From contig NZ_KB849806.1 of assembly GCF_000369065.1 (NCBI RefSeq), forward strand, positions 62,001-126,000: a stretch of 64,000 bases of DNA, read 5' to 3'. This document shows, piece by piece, positions 44,602-53,250 of the stretch (its first letter is position 1; the number at the start of each line of letters is the position of its first letter). This stretch comes from Acinetobacter haemolyticus CIP 64.3 = MTCC 9819 (GTDB taxonomy: Bacteria > Pseudomonadota > Gammaproteobacteria > Pseudomonadales > Moraxellaceae). The translations under genes and the position numbers were made by a program. A model generated the notes under the pieces. That model ran no database searches, was not told the DNA's origin, and worked only from the letters and a program-made list of their open reading frames with translations.

Positions 44602-45363
44602 TTAAAACACATTGTCAATAAAGCCACACTGTAAAATGTGTTGTGAAGAATTGACTGGGTTGTCATAAAGACTGATAAAAGCAATCATATCATTCAGATA
44701 AGAAGTGTCACGTTTATAGGGCTGGCTATAAATATAAATCTGTTTGGGTGTATAGATCTTTTGATTTTGGAAGACTTCGCCATTAAAGACCTTTAAATGT
44801 GGATATTGCTGAAAGACTTTTTGGGTTTTACTTCTATTTTGATCATCATGCATAGAAGCTTTATCCCACTGCTGTTTAAAGCTTTTGAATTGCTGCCCTG
44901 TATGGCGACTGAATTTAATATTTAATCCGCTCTCAATTTTTTGTTTAGTTGTGGCGATGTCATCTCGACGATAGATCGATGTACTTGCTCCTGCAACACT
45001 GACATGCATTGAGGTCTCAATGCGTTGAATCGGATTGCTTTTGTTTCTAGGACGATAGACGGTTGTTTCAGGGCAGTCCTGACAGAAATTTTCATCGTCT
45101 GAATCATCGATAATGGTCGTCTCTTGCTTGCTATATTGCTTTTGAAATTGTTTCTGAAGTTTGGCGATCGCTGGTGTTGGTATATCTGCCCTGTCACCCA
45201 ACGCCAGTTGGTTATTAAAAGATTGTTCATTTTCAGTCCAATCCAGACAGGATAAGCCTTGCTCCAGTGTTAAAGATGAGGCAGAAATAGGTTGAGCCGT
45301 CGCGGTGTGTATCATGAGCAGCGAGATACTCGTGACAAGAAATTCTTTAATCATACATCTCAT
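44602..45363 (-). CDS. Secreted 253-aa protein of unknown function
   Basis: A 253-residue protein with a signal peptide (MIKEFLVTSISLLMIHTATA, ending before QP). The start is ATG 45363 or 45354. The mature part has a CxxC in NFCQDCPE, a central basic region (KIKFS-like, HTGQQFKSFKQQWDK) and a C-terminal LNDMIAFISLYDNP ending CGFIDNVF. No family is recognised. A heavily deleted copy exists at 24899-25048. It lies 23 bp downstream of the CAP lipoprotein gene. Confidence 0.7.
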   Translation of the reverse strand: MRCMIKEFLVTSISLLMIHTATAQPISASSLTLEQGLSCLDWTENEQSFNNQLALGDRADIPTPAIAKLQKQFQKQYSKQETTIIDDSDDENFCQDCPETTVYRPRNKSNPIQRIETSMHVSVAGASTSIYRRDDIATTKQKIESGLNIKFSRHTGQQFKSFKQQWDKASMHDDQNRSKTQKVFQQYPHLKVFNGEVFQNQKIYTPKQIYIYSQPYKRDTSYLNDMIAFISLYDNPVNSSQHILQCGFIDNVF

Positions 45364-45386
45364 TTTGTTGTTGTCCTTATTTTCGC

Positions 45387-46970
45387 TTACCGATCATTCA
45401 CGTTAAACCAGTAGGAATATTCTTTAGGCTGACCATTCACCAAGACATTGCTGAGTTTGACATCGTAGATCACGTTCAGTTTCAAATCGTCGAAGTTAAA
45501 TTGGATATGGTTGGGAACACCGATATTTTCATAGCGTATATTGCTGATCTTCTGTTTAGCTCCACTACTTCGTTCAGTGACTACAACAGTGGCTTTGGCG
45601 TAATCCACATTTCGATTGGCAAAGAAATTCTTTTGATCGGTTAAAACTGAAATCGAGAGAATTGAACCCGCCATATAATATTTGGCTGGATAGTTGTGGT
45701 AGGGATAGGCAATCACACCGAGTGGTGCAGTGGTTGGATTGTCGAAGGGATAAACCACTTTGTAGGACGTACCGACCACATAAGGGAATCGGGTATCTTT
45801 AAATGATGGCGCATTAACTGAACCATACGCCGATTTTTGTAAGAAAGGATTCAGCATCCAGAGTCGATGTCCCACATCTCCAGCAAAAAGGTTTAATTTA
45901 TCATGCACCATATTGGTAATGCTTTCGGCAGGTGAATAGTCATTCTTATTCTGTCTCACCCCCATCTCAAGGCTACTGGTCCTTGCACCTACCGCACCAA
46001 TATCTGAATAGCAGTTTGTGTTTGATTCTGGGTAATGGGTCAAGATGTTGTTTGCAGCAAGAATCAGCGCCGTCTGCATCATCTCATCTTCATGGGCATA
46101 GTCGTATGTAATACTTGGCAGCCCATGCAAGGCACGAACCGTATTGATTTCATTTAAAAATTCATTTCTAAAATTTGCACTGAGCTTGCCTGCATAACAG
46201 TTGTTGATATCGGGTGCCTCGCTCATAGATGAAGCTTTAAATACATCAAAACTGATGGTCAGGCTCTCTGCTGCCAGTGTTTTGGTATCACCCTCCTGGG
46301 TGAGTTTAAGGGTACATGCCCCCGCACCAATCCCCTTGAGTTCTCCCAGACTATAGGTACAGGTTGATGAAGAAAGGCTGCTAATCGTGACAGGTAGTTT
46401 GGCACTGGATTCCGTATCCAGTGAATACACACTCTCCGTCAGGATATATTTGATTTTTAGTGGGGTAATGGTTTGCTTGAGCTTATTCACGCACACATTA
46501 TTTTCTAGATATTGCTCAGCCGCACAACTCACATTGACGGTCATGCTGCTATTCAGTGCTAGAACTTTTGCCGTCCCTGCCTGTGTCAATACCAGATTAC
46601 ACTGACCGACTTTATGCGCTTTAAGTTCACCGCCACTTACACTACAGATGTTGGGTGTGTTACTGCTAAACGTTACTACTAGACCTTGATCTGTTTGCAG
46701 CGATAATGGATAGCTTTGACCTTGGATCAGGTTACTCAATGAGAATGCCTGAATATTCTGCGGCGCCTTATTTCTACATGTCCCCTCTTCTAGATATTGA
46801 GTTTCAGCACAAGTTACAGGCTTAGGATTGGTACTGCCATTATTAGGATTTTCCGTTCCACCACCATTGGATGAACTGGACTCTCCTCCCGAACCACCGC
46901 CACACCCGACCATTGCTGTACTGATTGCCATCATTAGAACTGATGGCATGAACGATTTTGAAATCATCAT
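45387..46970 (-). CDS. CAP-domain lipoprotein (527 aa)
   Basis: A lipoprotein with signal MPSVLMMAISTAMVGC (lipobox AMVGC) and a Gly/Ser/Asn-rich linker (about 25-50). Two similar segments follow, each starting C-x-E/A-x-QYLExxxCxNK (about 55-68 and 149-162) and followed by an MBG-like beta domain (GELKAHKVGQCNLVLTQ, GELKGIGAGACTLKLTQ). A C-terminal CAP/SCP domain (about 275-527) has FLNEINTVRALHGLPSITYD and VGHRLWMLNP. CAP domains have varied extracellular roles. It is the intact copy of the truncated gene at 25072-25782. Confidence 0.78.
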   Translation of the reverse strand: MMISKSFMPSVLMMAISTAMVGCGGGSGGESSSSNGGGTENPNNGSTNPKPVTCAETQYLEEGTCRNKAPQNIQAFSLSNLIQGQSYPLSLQTDQGLVVTFSSNTPNICSVSGGELKAHKVGQCNLVLTQAGTAKVLALNSSMTVNVSCAAEQYLENNVCVNKLKQTITPLKIKYILTESVYSLDTESSAKLPVTISSLSSSTCTYSLGELKGIGAGACTLKLTQEGDTKTLAAESLTISFDVFKASSMSEAPDINNCYAGKLSANFRNEFLNEINTVRALHGLPSITYDYAHEDEMMQTALILAANNILTHYPESNTNCYSDIGAVGARTSSLEMGVRQNKNDYSPAESITNMVHDKLNLFAGDVGHRLWMLNPFLQKSAYGSVNAPSFKDTRFPYVVGTSYKVVYPFDNPTTAPLGVIAYPYHNYPAKYYMAGSILSISVLTDQKNFFANRNVDYAKATVVVTERSSGAKQKISNIRYENIGVPNHIQFNFDDLKLNVIYDVKLSNVLVNGQPKEYSYWFNVNDR

Positions 46971-47000
46971 GATTGACTGCCTTAAATTTTTATATTGTTG

Positions 47001-47609
47001 TTATTGATAATGATCAGCCGATAATAATTGACGGATTTCACTGGCCATTTGTGGACTACGCCATGGAAATAGAACTTTTAGGCTGTAATTCGGTTTGAAT
47101 GGATCTCGTGTGCCAATATTGACTTGGAACTCACGTTTCATCGGTGTCCGATGGACTTGTTGGTTAACATGAGTTCCCATCATTGGGTTACTGATCACCG
47201 TGGTTGTCGTTCTAAAGCGATCTTCAACCAGATTGTAATGACCCACAGAGGTAATGTAGTCGAAAGGATATTTCACTAGACGTTGATCAGGCTGATCAAA
47301 CAGGATGATGGTTTTGTCCTGAGAGTTAATCCAGACACCACGGTTTTGATAATTAAAAGTTTCACCCTGACGTTTCAGTTGTTCGGTCATTCCGTCAAAA
47401 TAGGTATTTCCATATTGATAGAGGTAGTAAATGATCACAAACCAGAATAGGTCAAATCCAAAGAAGATATAGCCGAAAGCACCAAAGGAAAAGATTTTGC
47501 CAATGATCAGAAAGATCACAATCGGCAAGACCACACACTTTAAAAATAGCTTAGATTTTTGTGGACGGTGTTCAATAGGTATGATTTTGGGTTTGCTTAA
47601 TTCAGTCAT
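47001..47609 (-). CDS. Membrane protein of unknown function (202 aa)
   Basis: A protein with two adjacent membrane segments (about 22-38, VVLPIVIFLIIGKIFSF, and 42-60, FGYIFFGFDLFWFVIIYYL) followed by a cytosolic domain with WINSQDKTIILFDQPDQRLV and KREFQVNIGTRDPFKP. I chose ATG 47609 (MTELSKPK). It is the first gene of the right secreted-protein module, 30 bp upstream of the CAP lipoprotein. No family is recognised. Confidence 0.65.
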   Translation of the reverse strand: MTELSKPKIIPIEHRPQKSKLFLKCVVLPIVIFLIIGKIFSFGAFGYIFFGFDLFWFVIIYYLYQYGNTYFDGMTEQLKRQGETFNYQNRGVWINSQDKTIILFDQPDQRLVKYPFDYITSVGHYNLVEDRFRTTTTVISNPMMGTHVNQQVHRTPMKREFQVNIGTRDPFKPNYSLKVLFPWRSPQMASEIRQLLSADHYQ

Positions 47610-47829
47610 GGTTATTTCCCGCATGTTCAATGCAATGCACAATCACCAGCAGATATAAAAAGGTTTATTTTATAGGCGTGACTTAGCCATCCACCGTTGG
47701 ATTGTTCTTGTAAAAATATTGTTTGAATACAGACGAATAATAAAAATTAGCCGTATCGCCCTCGTTGCAAAGCACAACAAGGTTGAACATGGGGTGAGGC
47801 ACAAATTAAATAAGACAGATACAGCATAA

Positions 47830-47980
47830 GAAGCTCCTAGATGTTTATAGAAGTTCTACCAATTACTGCTAAATAATGGTGGCAGAACGAAAAGGGGTTA
47901 GCAGACTGATCATCTAGGAATCAGCACACCCAAAGGTGTCCCCCTTCCGTCCTACCATAGAAAAAAAGGGGGACGAGAGG
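47830..47980 (+). ncRNA. C4-type antisense RNA
   Basis: The region folds with an outer stem cctagatg (47836-47843) / catctagg (47911-47918). Inside it are alternative stems gttctaccaatta (47853-47865) / taatggtggcagaac (47874-47888) and ctgctaa / ttagcag. A hairpin acacc-caaa-ggtgt (47926-47939) and a stem tccccctt (47939-47946) / aaggggga (47966-47973) follow. Segment actgctaaa (47865-47873) is complementary to 49181-49189 and atggtggcag (47876-47885) to 49262-49271, in the same order. This is how C4 RNA of phages P1/P7 and the CI RNA of P4 act on the icd/ant leader. Family assignment is from memory of the pattern. Confidence 0.6.
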
Positions 47981-48020
47981 ATTCCCACACTCAATTTATA
48001 TCCAAAAATATAAACGTCAT

Positions 48021-48167
48021 GTGCTAGATGAATTCGGTCTGCTAAAACCGACTGGCAATGTAGGCCAGCGAGCCCATATTAATTTTATCCAGCGCTTTAG
48101 TCAATTTTACAAAGCACTAAAATCTATACAATCAGATTCACCAAATGTAATCGCATTAAGTCTTTGA
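48021..48167 (+). other. Short open frame downstream of the C4-type RNA
   Basis: A 48-codon frame opens with GTG (VLDEFGLLKPTGNVGQRAHI) and ends with TGA at 48165. The frame stays open upstream to about 47960, overlapping the RNA 3' end. No ribosome binding site is clear and no family is recognised. It may be a gene remnant. Confidence 0.25.
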
Positions 48168-48466
48168 TTTTTCCCATAGAGTCAAATTCGTCCGATCGAT
48201 AGGCTCATTTTGCTTTGATGGATGAGGCTAAAATGGACTGTTGTTCTCTATTAAAATAAAACAATAAAATAAAGAATTAAATCCGGCGCAGCTCAGCTTT
48301 TACATTCGACGCATTGAGATGAATCAATGCCTAATGAGCTGTTAATGAGAAGATTGCGATTTACTCAGGCTGATTTAAAGCGATCAAACTGACGTTCCCT
48401 CTTCTTCAGTAATATCCTGTAAATGAGATAGAATAAATAATCAGCAAAGCTCAGCAGGTCGCTTGG
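48168..48466. other. Intergenic region before the Xre/MbcA-like gene
   Basis: No gene is supported. It should hold the promoter of the 117-codon gene. No clear dyad was found. Confidence 0.4.
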
Positions 48467-48820
48467 ATGAACTCAGCCAGTACAGCAACAGTTTTAGCAG
48501 AAGCCGTATTGAATACCGCGGATTTACTCGGTCTTAGCCAAACCCAACTGGCTACTGTGATGGGTCTCGATCTCGCTTCGATGAACCAAATCGAAATCTC
48601 AGCTGTATTAGAACCCGCATCTGCACATGGTGAAGCTGGATTATTACTGATTCGTCTTTATCAAAGCTTATCAACACTCACTGGCGATGATTCTGAATGG
48701 ATTGATTATTTTATGAATGCATTCAATACCGCAACCGATGGTATCCCGATTCAACAAATTCAAACCAGAGAAGGCTTAGAGAAAGTCTTAATGGTTGTTG
48801 AAGCCCTAAACAATCGATGA
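48467..48820 (+). CDS. Xre/MbcA/ParS-like antitoxin-type protein (117 aa)
   Basis: A protein of 117 residues. The N-terminal HTH-like part reads TADLLGLSQTQLATVMGL and the C-terminal part ends YFMNAFNTATDGIPIQQIQT followed by REGLEKVLMVVEAL, the DUF2384 toxin-binding pattern. Antitoxins of this class pair with RES-domain toxins, but no RES gene lies nearby. It is therefore an orphan antitoxin or a transcriptional regulator of the mobile core. Confidence 0.7.
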   Translation: MNSASTATVLAEAVLNTADLLGLSQTQLATVMGLDLASMNQIEISAVLEPASAHGEAGLLLIRLYQSLSTLTGDDSEWIDYFMNAFNTATDGIPIQQIQTREGLEKVLMVVEALNNR

Positions 48821-49102
48821 TTTATTTAACTCATTCTTTTAGCGAATCAGCTTCAATTTGCTTGATTAGAAATTCTGATCATCATTAGCATCACTTCCGT
48901 TAAAAACACAGCAAAGATTAAAATTTGTGCTCAACAAACCACCACAAACATGATTCACAATCAAATTCCCAGCCGTCAGAAATTAAAAATATCTTCAGCA
49001 GAATCAATAAATTAATTAATGTTAAGATATGTAAAAAGATCCAATCACAGAGTTGACAGCTCAAGCGATACCCAGTTAAGCTAACTCTACACAGCAAAAT
49101 CT

Positions 49103-49237
49103 GTGTTCAGGCGTAGGAACCTGATATTATTCACAAGGTGCAAAATACAGTCGCACTCGCGGCTATTTTTTTGCCTGTTGTTTAGCAGTCGTTATGGCGG
49201 CTTGACAGGACAGCTTTATGCTGGCCGTACCTTGTGA
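49103..49237 (+). CDS. Icd/Ash-like leader ORF, target of the C4-type RNA
   Basis: A GTG at 49103 opens a 44-codon frame with FTRCKIQSHSRLFFCLLF, then SSRYGGLTGQLYAGRTL and a stop at 49235. The RYGGL block is typical of Icd-like/Ash family ORFs of P4- and P1-type elements. The two segments complementary to the C4-type RNA lie inside the ORF (49181-49189) and just after it (49262-49271). In P1 the icd product inhibits cell division and its translation is coupled to the following gene. The first codon is uncertain. Confidence 0.5.
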   Translation: MFRRRNLILFTRCKIQSHSRLFFCLLFSSRYGGLTGQLYAGRTL

Positions 49238-49327
49238 GCGGTATTTCCTACTCCTGTTAAGCTGCCACCATCACCGTAGGAAAGTGATGCTGGTAAGCCT
49301 TATAAACTTACTCACAAGGAAACGACT

Positions 49328-49675
49328 ATGAACGCAATTCTTCATGGTGCAAACTCTTGCACACCTAAACAACAAGCTGGTCAACTGATTGTTGAACTTG
49401 GCAAATCAATTTCAAATCCTCAGCGTCAAACACTCGCCAATCTTTATATTGCTGTTGATACTGCAAATTCCTTGCTCAAAGAGCTTGAACAAGCACATCA
49501 AATCATTCGAGAATGTATGCATGAAATGAATGATGAACAAATTCTCAAAGTCGGAAAGCTTAATCAAAATAATAACTTCTCCTCTTTATGGGCATTCCGC
49601 ACACATCAACGTCACAAGATGATTGAACGTGCACAACGTGTGCTACGTGGGGCGAATCATGTCCAAGACCAATAA
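49328..49675 (+). CDS. Protein of unknown function downstream of icd-like leader (115 aa)
   Basis: A largely helical 115-residue protein with ELGKSISNPQRQTLANLYIA and ELEQAHQIIRECMHEMNDEQ. It starts after aaggaaacgact and overlaps the next gene by 17 nt. Position matches the gene downstream of the icd-like leader in P4/P1-type operons, so the C4-type RNA probably controls it. No family is recognised. Confidence 0.65.
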   Translation: MNAILHGANSCTPKQQAGQLIVELGKSISNPQRQTLANLYIAVDTANSLLKELEQAHQIIRECMHEMNDEQILKVGKLNQNNNFSSLWAFRTHQRHKMIERAQRVLRGANHVQDQ

Positions 49676-50507
49676 TAACCTCCTGATTTCTGGAGACTAT
49701 CCTCTGATTGCTTCGCCAACGCTTGCAAAAGCGTTTGGCGTGGCTGCCGCCAATTTTTTACAGAAGCTGCATTACTTTTTAGAAAATAACGAAGGAAAAA
49801 CCTTTAATGGAAAAAAATATTGGTTCCATAGTTATGAACAGTGGCAAAGCACGCTTGGCGTGTACAGCATCTCAACAATCAAACGAATTGTTGCAAAGTT
49901 AAAGCGAGCTGGGATTCTTGTGATTGAAAAGTTAGCACAAAATAAATGGCTGCAAACCAATTTCTATACGATTAACTATAAGAAACTCAAACAATTCATC
50001 AAAGTCGACAGTCAACAAGATCATCAGGCTAAAGTGAAATCACCCATTTCTGCTCCAGTCGCTGCACCCAGCTTGCAGAAGCCAGCACCAGCACATACTA
50101 TTCAACCGAGTGCACTAATTAATTCAATTCAACAGGCATTTCAAAATATCAAAGTTAAATCAAATACATTTGCACCAACATTAAAAGTGGCAAAGGAATC
50201 CCTTATACGCCCTGACTTTGTCACGCGTGAATCTTATTCAATAGTTGGATTAAGCCAACCACTCCACCCTGCGGCATCCAAGGAAATATTAAAAAATATG
50301 GATATGGACTACCGCTGCTTTTATCAAGCACTGCGGCAACAACGGGTAGATATTGATTATGATGATCAGCGTATTCAACAACTGTTAAAGTATCAGAAGC
50401 GAATTCTTCAACATATTGCATATATCAAACAAAATTTTGCAGGACATGAGCGTTATCAATGGCATACGCTTGAACAATTACAGATGGAAAACTATTTTAA
50501 GAAATAG
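49659..50507 (+). CDS. Replication-type HTH protein (282 aa)
   Basis: A 282-residue protein from ATG 49659. The N-terminal winged HTH region has ASPTLAKAFGVAAANFLQKL and KYWFHSYEQWQSTLGVYSIS followed by TIKRIVAKLKRAG. This resembles phage or plasmid replication-initiation and RepO-type proteins. A Pro/Ala-rich linker (about 130-165) precedes a C-terminal helical part. It could be the replication or regulatory protein of the element. Confidence 0.65.
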   Translation: MSKTNNNLLISGDYPLIASPTLAKAFGVAAANFLQKLHYFLENNEGKTFNGKKYWFHSYEQWQSTLGVYSISTIKRIVAKLKRAGILVIEKLAQNKWLQTNFYTINYKKLKQFIKVDSQQDHQAKVKSPISAPVAAPSLQKPAPAHTIQPSALINSIQQAFQNIKVKSNTFAPTLKVAKESLIRPDFVTRESYSIVGLSQPLHPAASKEILKNMDMDYRCFYQALRQQRVDIDYDDQRIQQLLKYQKRILQHIAYIKQNFAGHERYQWHTLEQLQMENYFKK

Positions 50508-50599
50508 GTCAAATTGCACTAAGACCAATTCAGTTGATCCGTCCATAGAAAGTATATAGACAGATCAACTGATTTAATTAAAGGCTGAACTAATACATA

Positions 50600-51547
50600 T
50601 TAGAAGTCAAAATCAAATTTTTTAGATTGAACAAGTTGTGGTCTATTCTGGTTTTCCTGTTCACGTTTTCTAACTAAGGCTAATTCATACTCATTTTTAT
50701 AGCGTTCGCATAAGTTGTTTTGACGTATTTGCCAAATGTTCTTTCTATATTCTGCTACCTTATCTTGATCTTCAGGATCAGTGCTATAGAGTAACGACCT
50801 CGGAATTTGTGGGACATCTTTTAAATTGGTTCCATTTTTTTTATTATAATCTTCATTAGATAAGCACGATACTGCACTGCTCACTTCGATTTCCATACCA
50901 TGAATTTCTATAATTTTTGTGGGTGCATATTTTTCTAAAAATTCATTTATTATTTTTTCAGTTTGTGTTCGGTAGTGAAATAATATATTACGACCAAATC
51001 CAAGCACATCCGCAGTAATTTTTAATGCACCTCCTTTTTCAGGATTTTTTTGACGATATTGCTTAAAGAACTGCTCTGGGGAACGTTGAATATTATCCAA
51101 CATACTTTTTTCTGAAAATAATAAATGTAAATGTGGCTGTTCTGACTGTCCATCGAGCTCAGCCACATGATTATGAATTGCGATTGTAGATGGCATTTTA
51201 TATTGACCACAAAACTCATGCATTAATCTTTCAGACAACTCTATACGGCGATTTTTATCCAGTTCTTTTGGCAAAGCGATTGTAATATGTGATGAGGTTC
51301 GTCTAGTCTCACTTGTATATTTATCTGCTGCATACCAAAACTTTTCAGGATGATTTTCAGACCAAATCGGCATATTATAGGATGCACAATATTCAAGTTC
51401 TTCAATCTCACTTTTATGCTTTGAAAAATATAAAGTACGCGTAATATAGTGATATGCATTTTTTGAGAGTCTATACTTTGAATCACCATCACTCAATTTT
51501 ATTTGACCATCACCTTTAACGTTGTGACTCAAATGAAAATAATACAT
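50600..51547 (-). CDS. MobA/MobL-type relaxase (315 aa)
   Basis: A 315-residue protein from ATG 51547 (GGAAG upstream). The motif IAIHNHVAELDGQSEQPHLH followed by LLFSEK is the metal-binding three-His motif region of MobA/MobL relaxases. The N-terminal YYFHLSHNVKGDG is the usual start block. No primase or helicase domain is present. A relaxase implies that the island, or its ancestor, could be mobilised by a conjugative helper. The divergent upstream region holds inverted repeats that could be oriT. Confidence 0.75.
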   Translation of the reverse strand: MYYFHLSHNVKGDGQIKLSDGDSKYRLSKNAYHYITRTLYFSKHKSEIEELEYCASYNMPIWSENHPEKFWYAADKYTSETRRTSSHITIALPKELDKNRRIELSERLMHEFCGQYKMPSTIAIHNHVAELDGQSEQPHLHLLFSEKSMLDNIQRSPEQFFKQYRQKNPEKGGALKITADVLGFGRNILFHYRTQTEKIINEFLEKYAPTKIIEIHGMEIEVSSAVSCLSNEDYNKKNGTNLKDVPQIPRSLLYSTDPEDQDKVAEYRKNIWQIRQNNLCERYKNEYELALVRKREQENQNRPQLVQSKKFDFDF

Positions 51548-51794
51548 TTTTACTTCCGATATCAATTTAATTGGAATATCGGATCCTACAAAATTTTAAA
51601 AATTCATGATTCGTTTCGTGAAGAAAAATGAAAAAAAATATTTTTCAATTAAAACGCATGAGCAATACCACTCCCATAATTTCAATTTACATAATAAAAA
51701 CAATAACTTAGTTGTGTGTTTTGTTTGTATGTGGAAACAGTAAATCTAAAATATGAGTAACACATAAAATAATTAATAATCAATTACTTAAAAC

Positions 51795-51915
51795 TAAAAG
51801 TGCTGCGCAGCACGAGGAGAAGTGTCTTTTAAAGCGAGCGAAGCGAAATTTAAAAGACACGGAAACGAGATATAAAAAATCTTTTTTGCATTCGCAAAAA
51901 AGATTTTTTATCTGT
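51795..51915. repeat. Inverted-repeat cluster, possible oriT
   Basis: Three dyads are packed in 120 bp. They are gtgctgcgcagcac (51800-51813), gtgtcttttaaa / tttaaaagacac (51822-51833 and 51849-51860), and a perfect 18-bp hairpin 51872-51889 / 51894-51911 with loop attc. They lie between the relaxase gene and a divergent gene, the usual place of an oriT. The 18-bp hairpin could alternatively be a terminator. Confidence 0.45.
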
Positions 51916-52038
51916 CCCACCATTAACAGCAACAAAACTAACAGAAGAGTAGTTTTTTTTGAAAAACCCAACATATGACGATTTTTTTTAAGATTCTGTG
52001 ATATACCAACATTTTCTTAAATACAGATGGTTTAAAAA

Positions 52039-52734
52039 ATGGTTAGAGCTAGATTAACAGTAGATGAAATGATTTTAAGTGTTGAAAAGCACTTAAAACA
52101 GATAGCAAGACGCACTCATTCAGATGAGTTAATACTACAATTGATTCGATCAAAAACTGCAAATCAATTTACAGAAGAAGACATTAAAAATTTGAGGAAT
52201 AAATATCATAAAGTTTTAGAATTAAACAGATTAGCAGAGTTAATGGACTCTATCTGCACAATCGCAAAGAGTGATCGCTCTGATATTGAAAAGGACATTG
52301 TTGATTTTAGTGGATATGAAGACCCTTTCTCTCAGACTGATGAAAGATTAAAAATAGCCTTAAGGATGCTAAAAAACTACAATCGAAGAGTTCCTGATTT
52401 AATAAAACAAAAAGCACATGATGAAATCAAAAATTCATTTCATAGTTCTTATAGACAAGTAAAACAAAAGATAAAAGATCGAAAGCAAGAGAATCATGAG
52501 AAATTTTTTTTAGGAAGTGTGCTTATATCATTTTTTAAATCACAAAATATTGAAATGAATTATCTTGAGAATACACTTAAAATGATAGAGCTTTATCAAA
52601 TAAAAAATTATTTTAGAAAAGAGCTGTTTTTAGAATCAGAAATCAAAGAATTTAAATTTTCAGAGCAAGGTAGAAGCTTTAACGACAAGAAAAATGTTAT
52701 TTTATCTAACCACAAGAATCCTTTTAAAAAATAA
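52039..52734 (+). CDS. Protein of unknown function (231 aa), divergent from the relaxase
   Basis: A Lys-rich, mostly helical 231-residue protein with MVRARLTVDEMILSVEKHLK, RTHSDELILQLIRSKTANQF and KQKIKDRKQENHEKFFLGSV. It has no signal peptide or membrane segment. The AT-rich codon use is stronger than in the flanking chromosome, suggesting foreign origin. It may be a mobilisation accessory or phage-type protein; no family is recognised. Confidence 0.6.
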   Translation: MVRARLTVDEMILSVEKHLKQIARRTHSDELILQLIRSKTANQFTEEDIKNLRNKYHKVLELNRLAELMDSICTIAKSDRSDIEKDIVDFSGYEDPFSQTDERLKIALRMLKNYNRRVPDLIKQKAHDEIKNSFHSSYRQVKQKIKDRKQENHEKFFLGSVLISFFKSQNIEMNYLENTLKMIELYQIKNYFRKELFLESEIKEFKFSEQGRSFNDKKNVILSNHKNPFKK

Positions 52735-52953
52735 ATAATAAAATTAAAATTAAAAGATAAAGCAGTTACGTTTAGCTCATTTATTTTAAATGAGCTAAGC
52801 AGTCGACGTTGTTATTACCAAAAACAAACAAAAGATTATTTACTGATATAATAAAAAAAATAAGTCTTTTTTTTGATTTTTTAAACATATCTCATCTTTT
52901 TTTTAATTAATTTGATAAATTCAACTCAGATCTTATTTCATCAGAGCAGATTA

Positions 52954-53232
52954 ATGAATAGTTTAAATTCAGAATTTACTTTATATTCAATGCTAACAAT
53001 GCGTTATCAAGCACCTGTTGTTCAACTTGAAATCATTTTGAAAGATTATTTTCCTCATATGAATAAACAAAGTGCGAACAAACGTGCTTCTCGTCAAGAT
53101 TTGCCCTTCCCAGTTTTTAAATCTGACAACTCTCAAAAATCACCATATCTAGTTGATTTAAAAGAATTTTCAATATATCTCTATAAACAAAGTCAAATTT
53201 CCGCTAAGGACTGGAGAAGTTTGCATGAATAA
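52954..53232 (+). CDS. PrtN-like transcriptional activator (92 aa)
   Basis: From ATG 52954: MNSLNSEFTLYSMLTMRYQA, then VQLEIILKDYFPHMNKQSAN, LPFPVFKSDNS and VDLKEFSIYL. This order matches the pyocin activator PrtN family (AlpA-like HTH proteins). Such genes often lie beside integrases, where they may control excision or element genes. It is convergent with the island integrase; 18 bp separate the stop codons. Confidence 0.7.
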   Translation: MNSLNSEFTLYSMLTMRYQAPVVQLEIILKDYFPHMNKQSANKRASRQDLPFPVFKSDNSQKSPYLVDLKEFSIYLYKQSQISAKDWRSLHE

Positions 53233-53250
53233 TTATCATGCGAGCTTCTT

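Noticed and set aside
51780..51974. Minus-strand open frame of 64 codons across the inverted repeats
   Set aside because: It is composed of the dyad sequences themselves and has no ribosome binding site.
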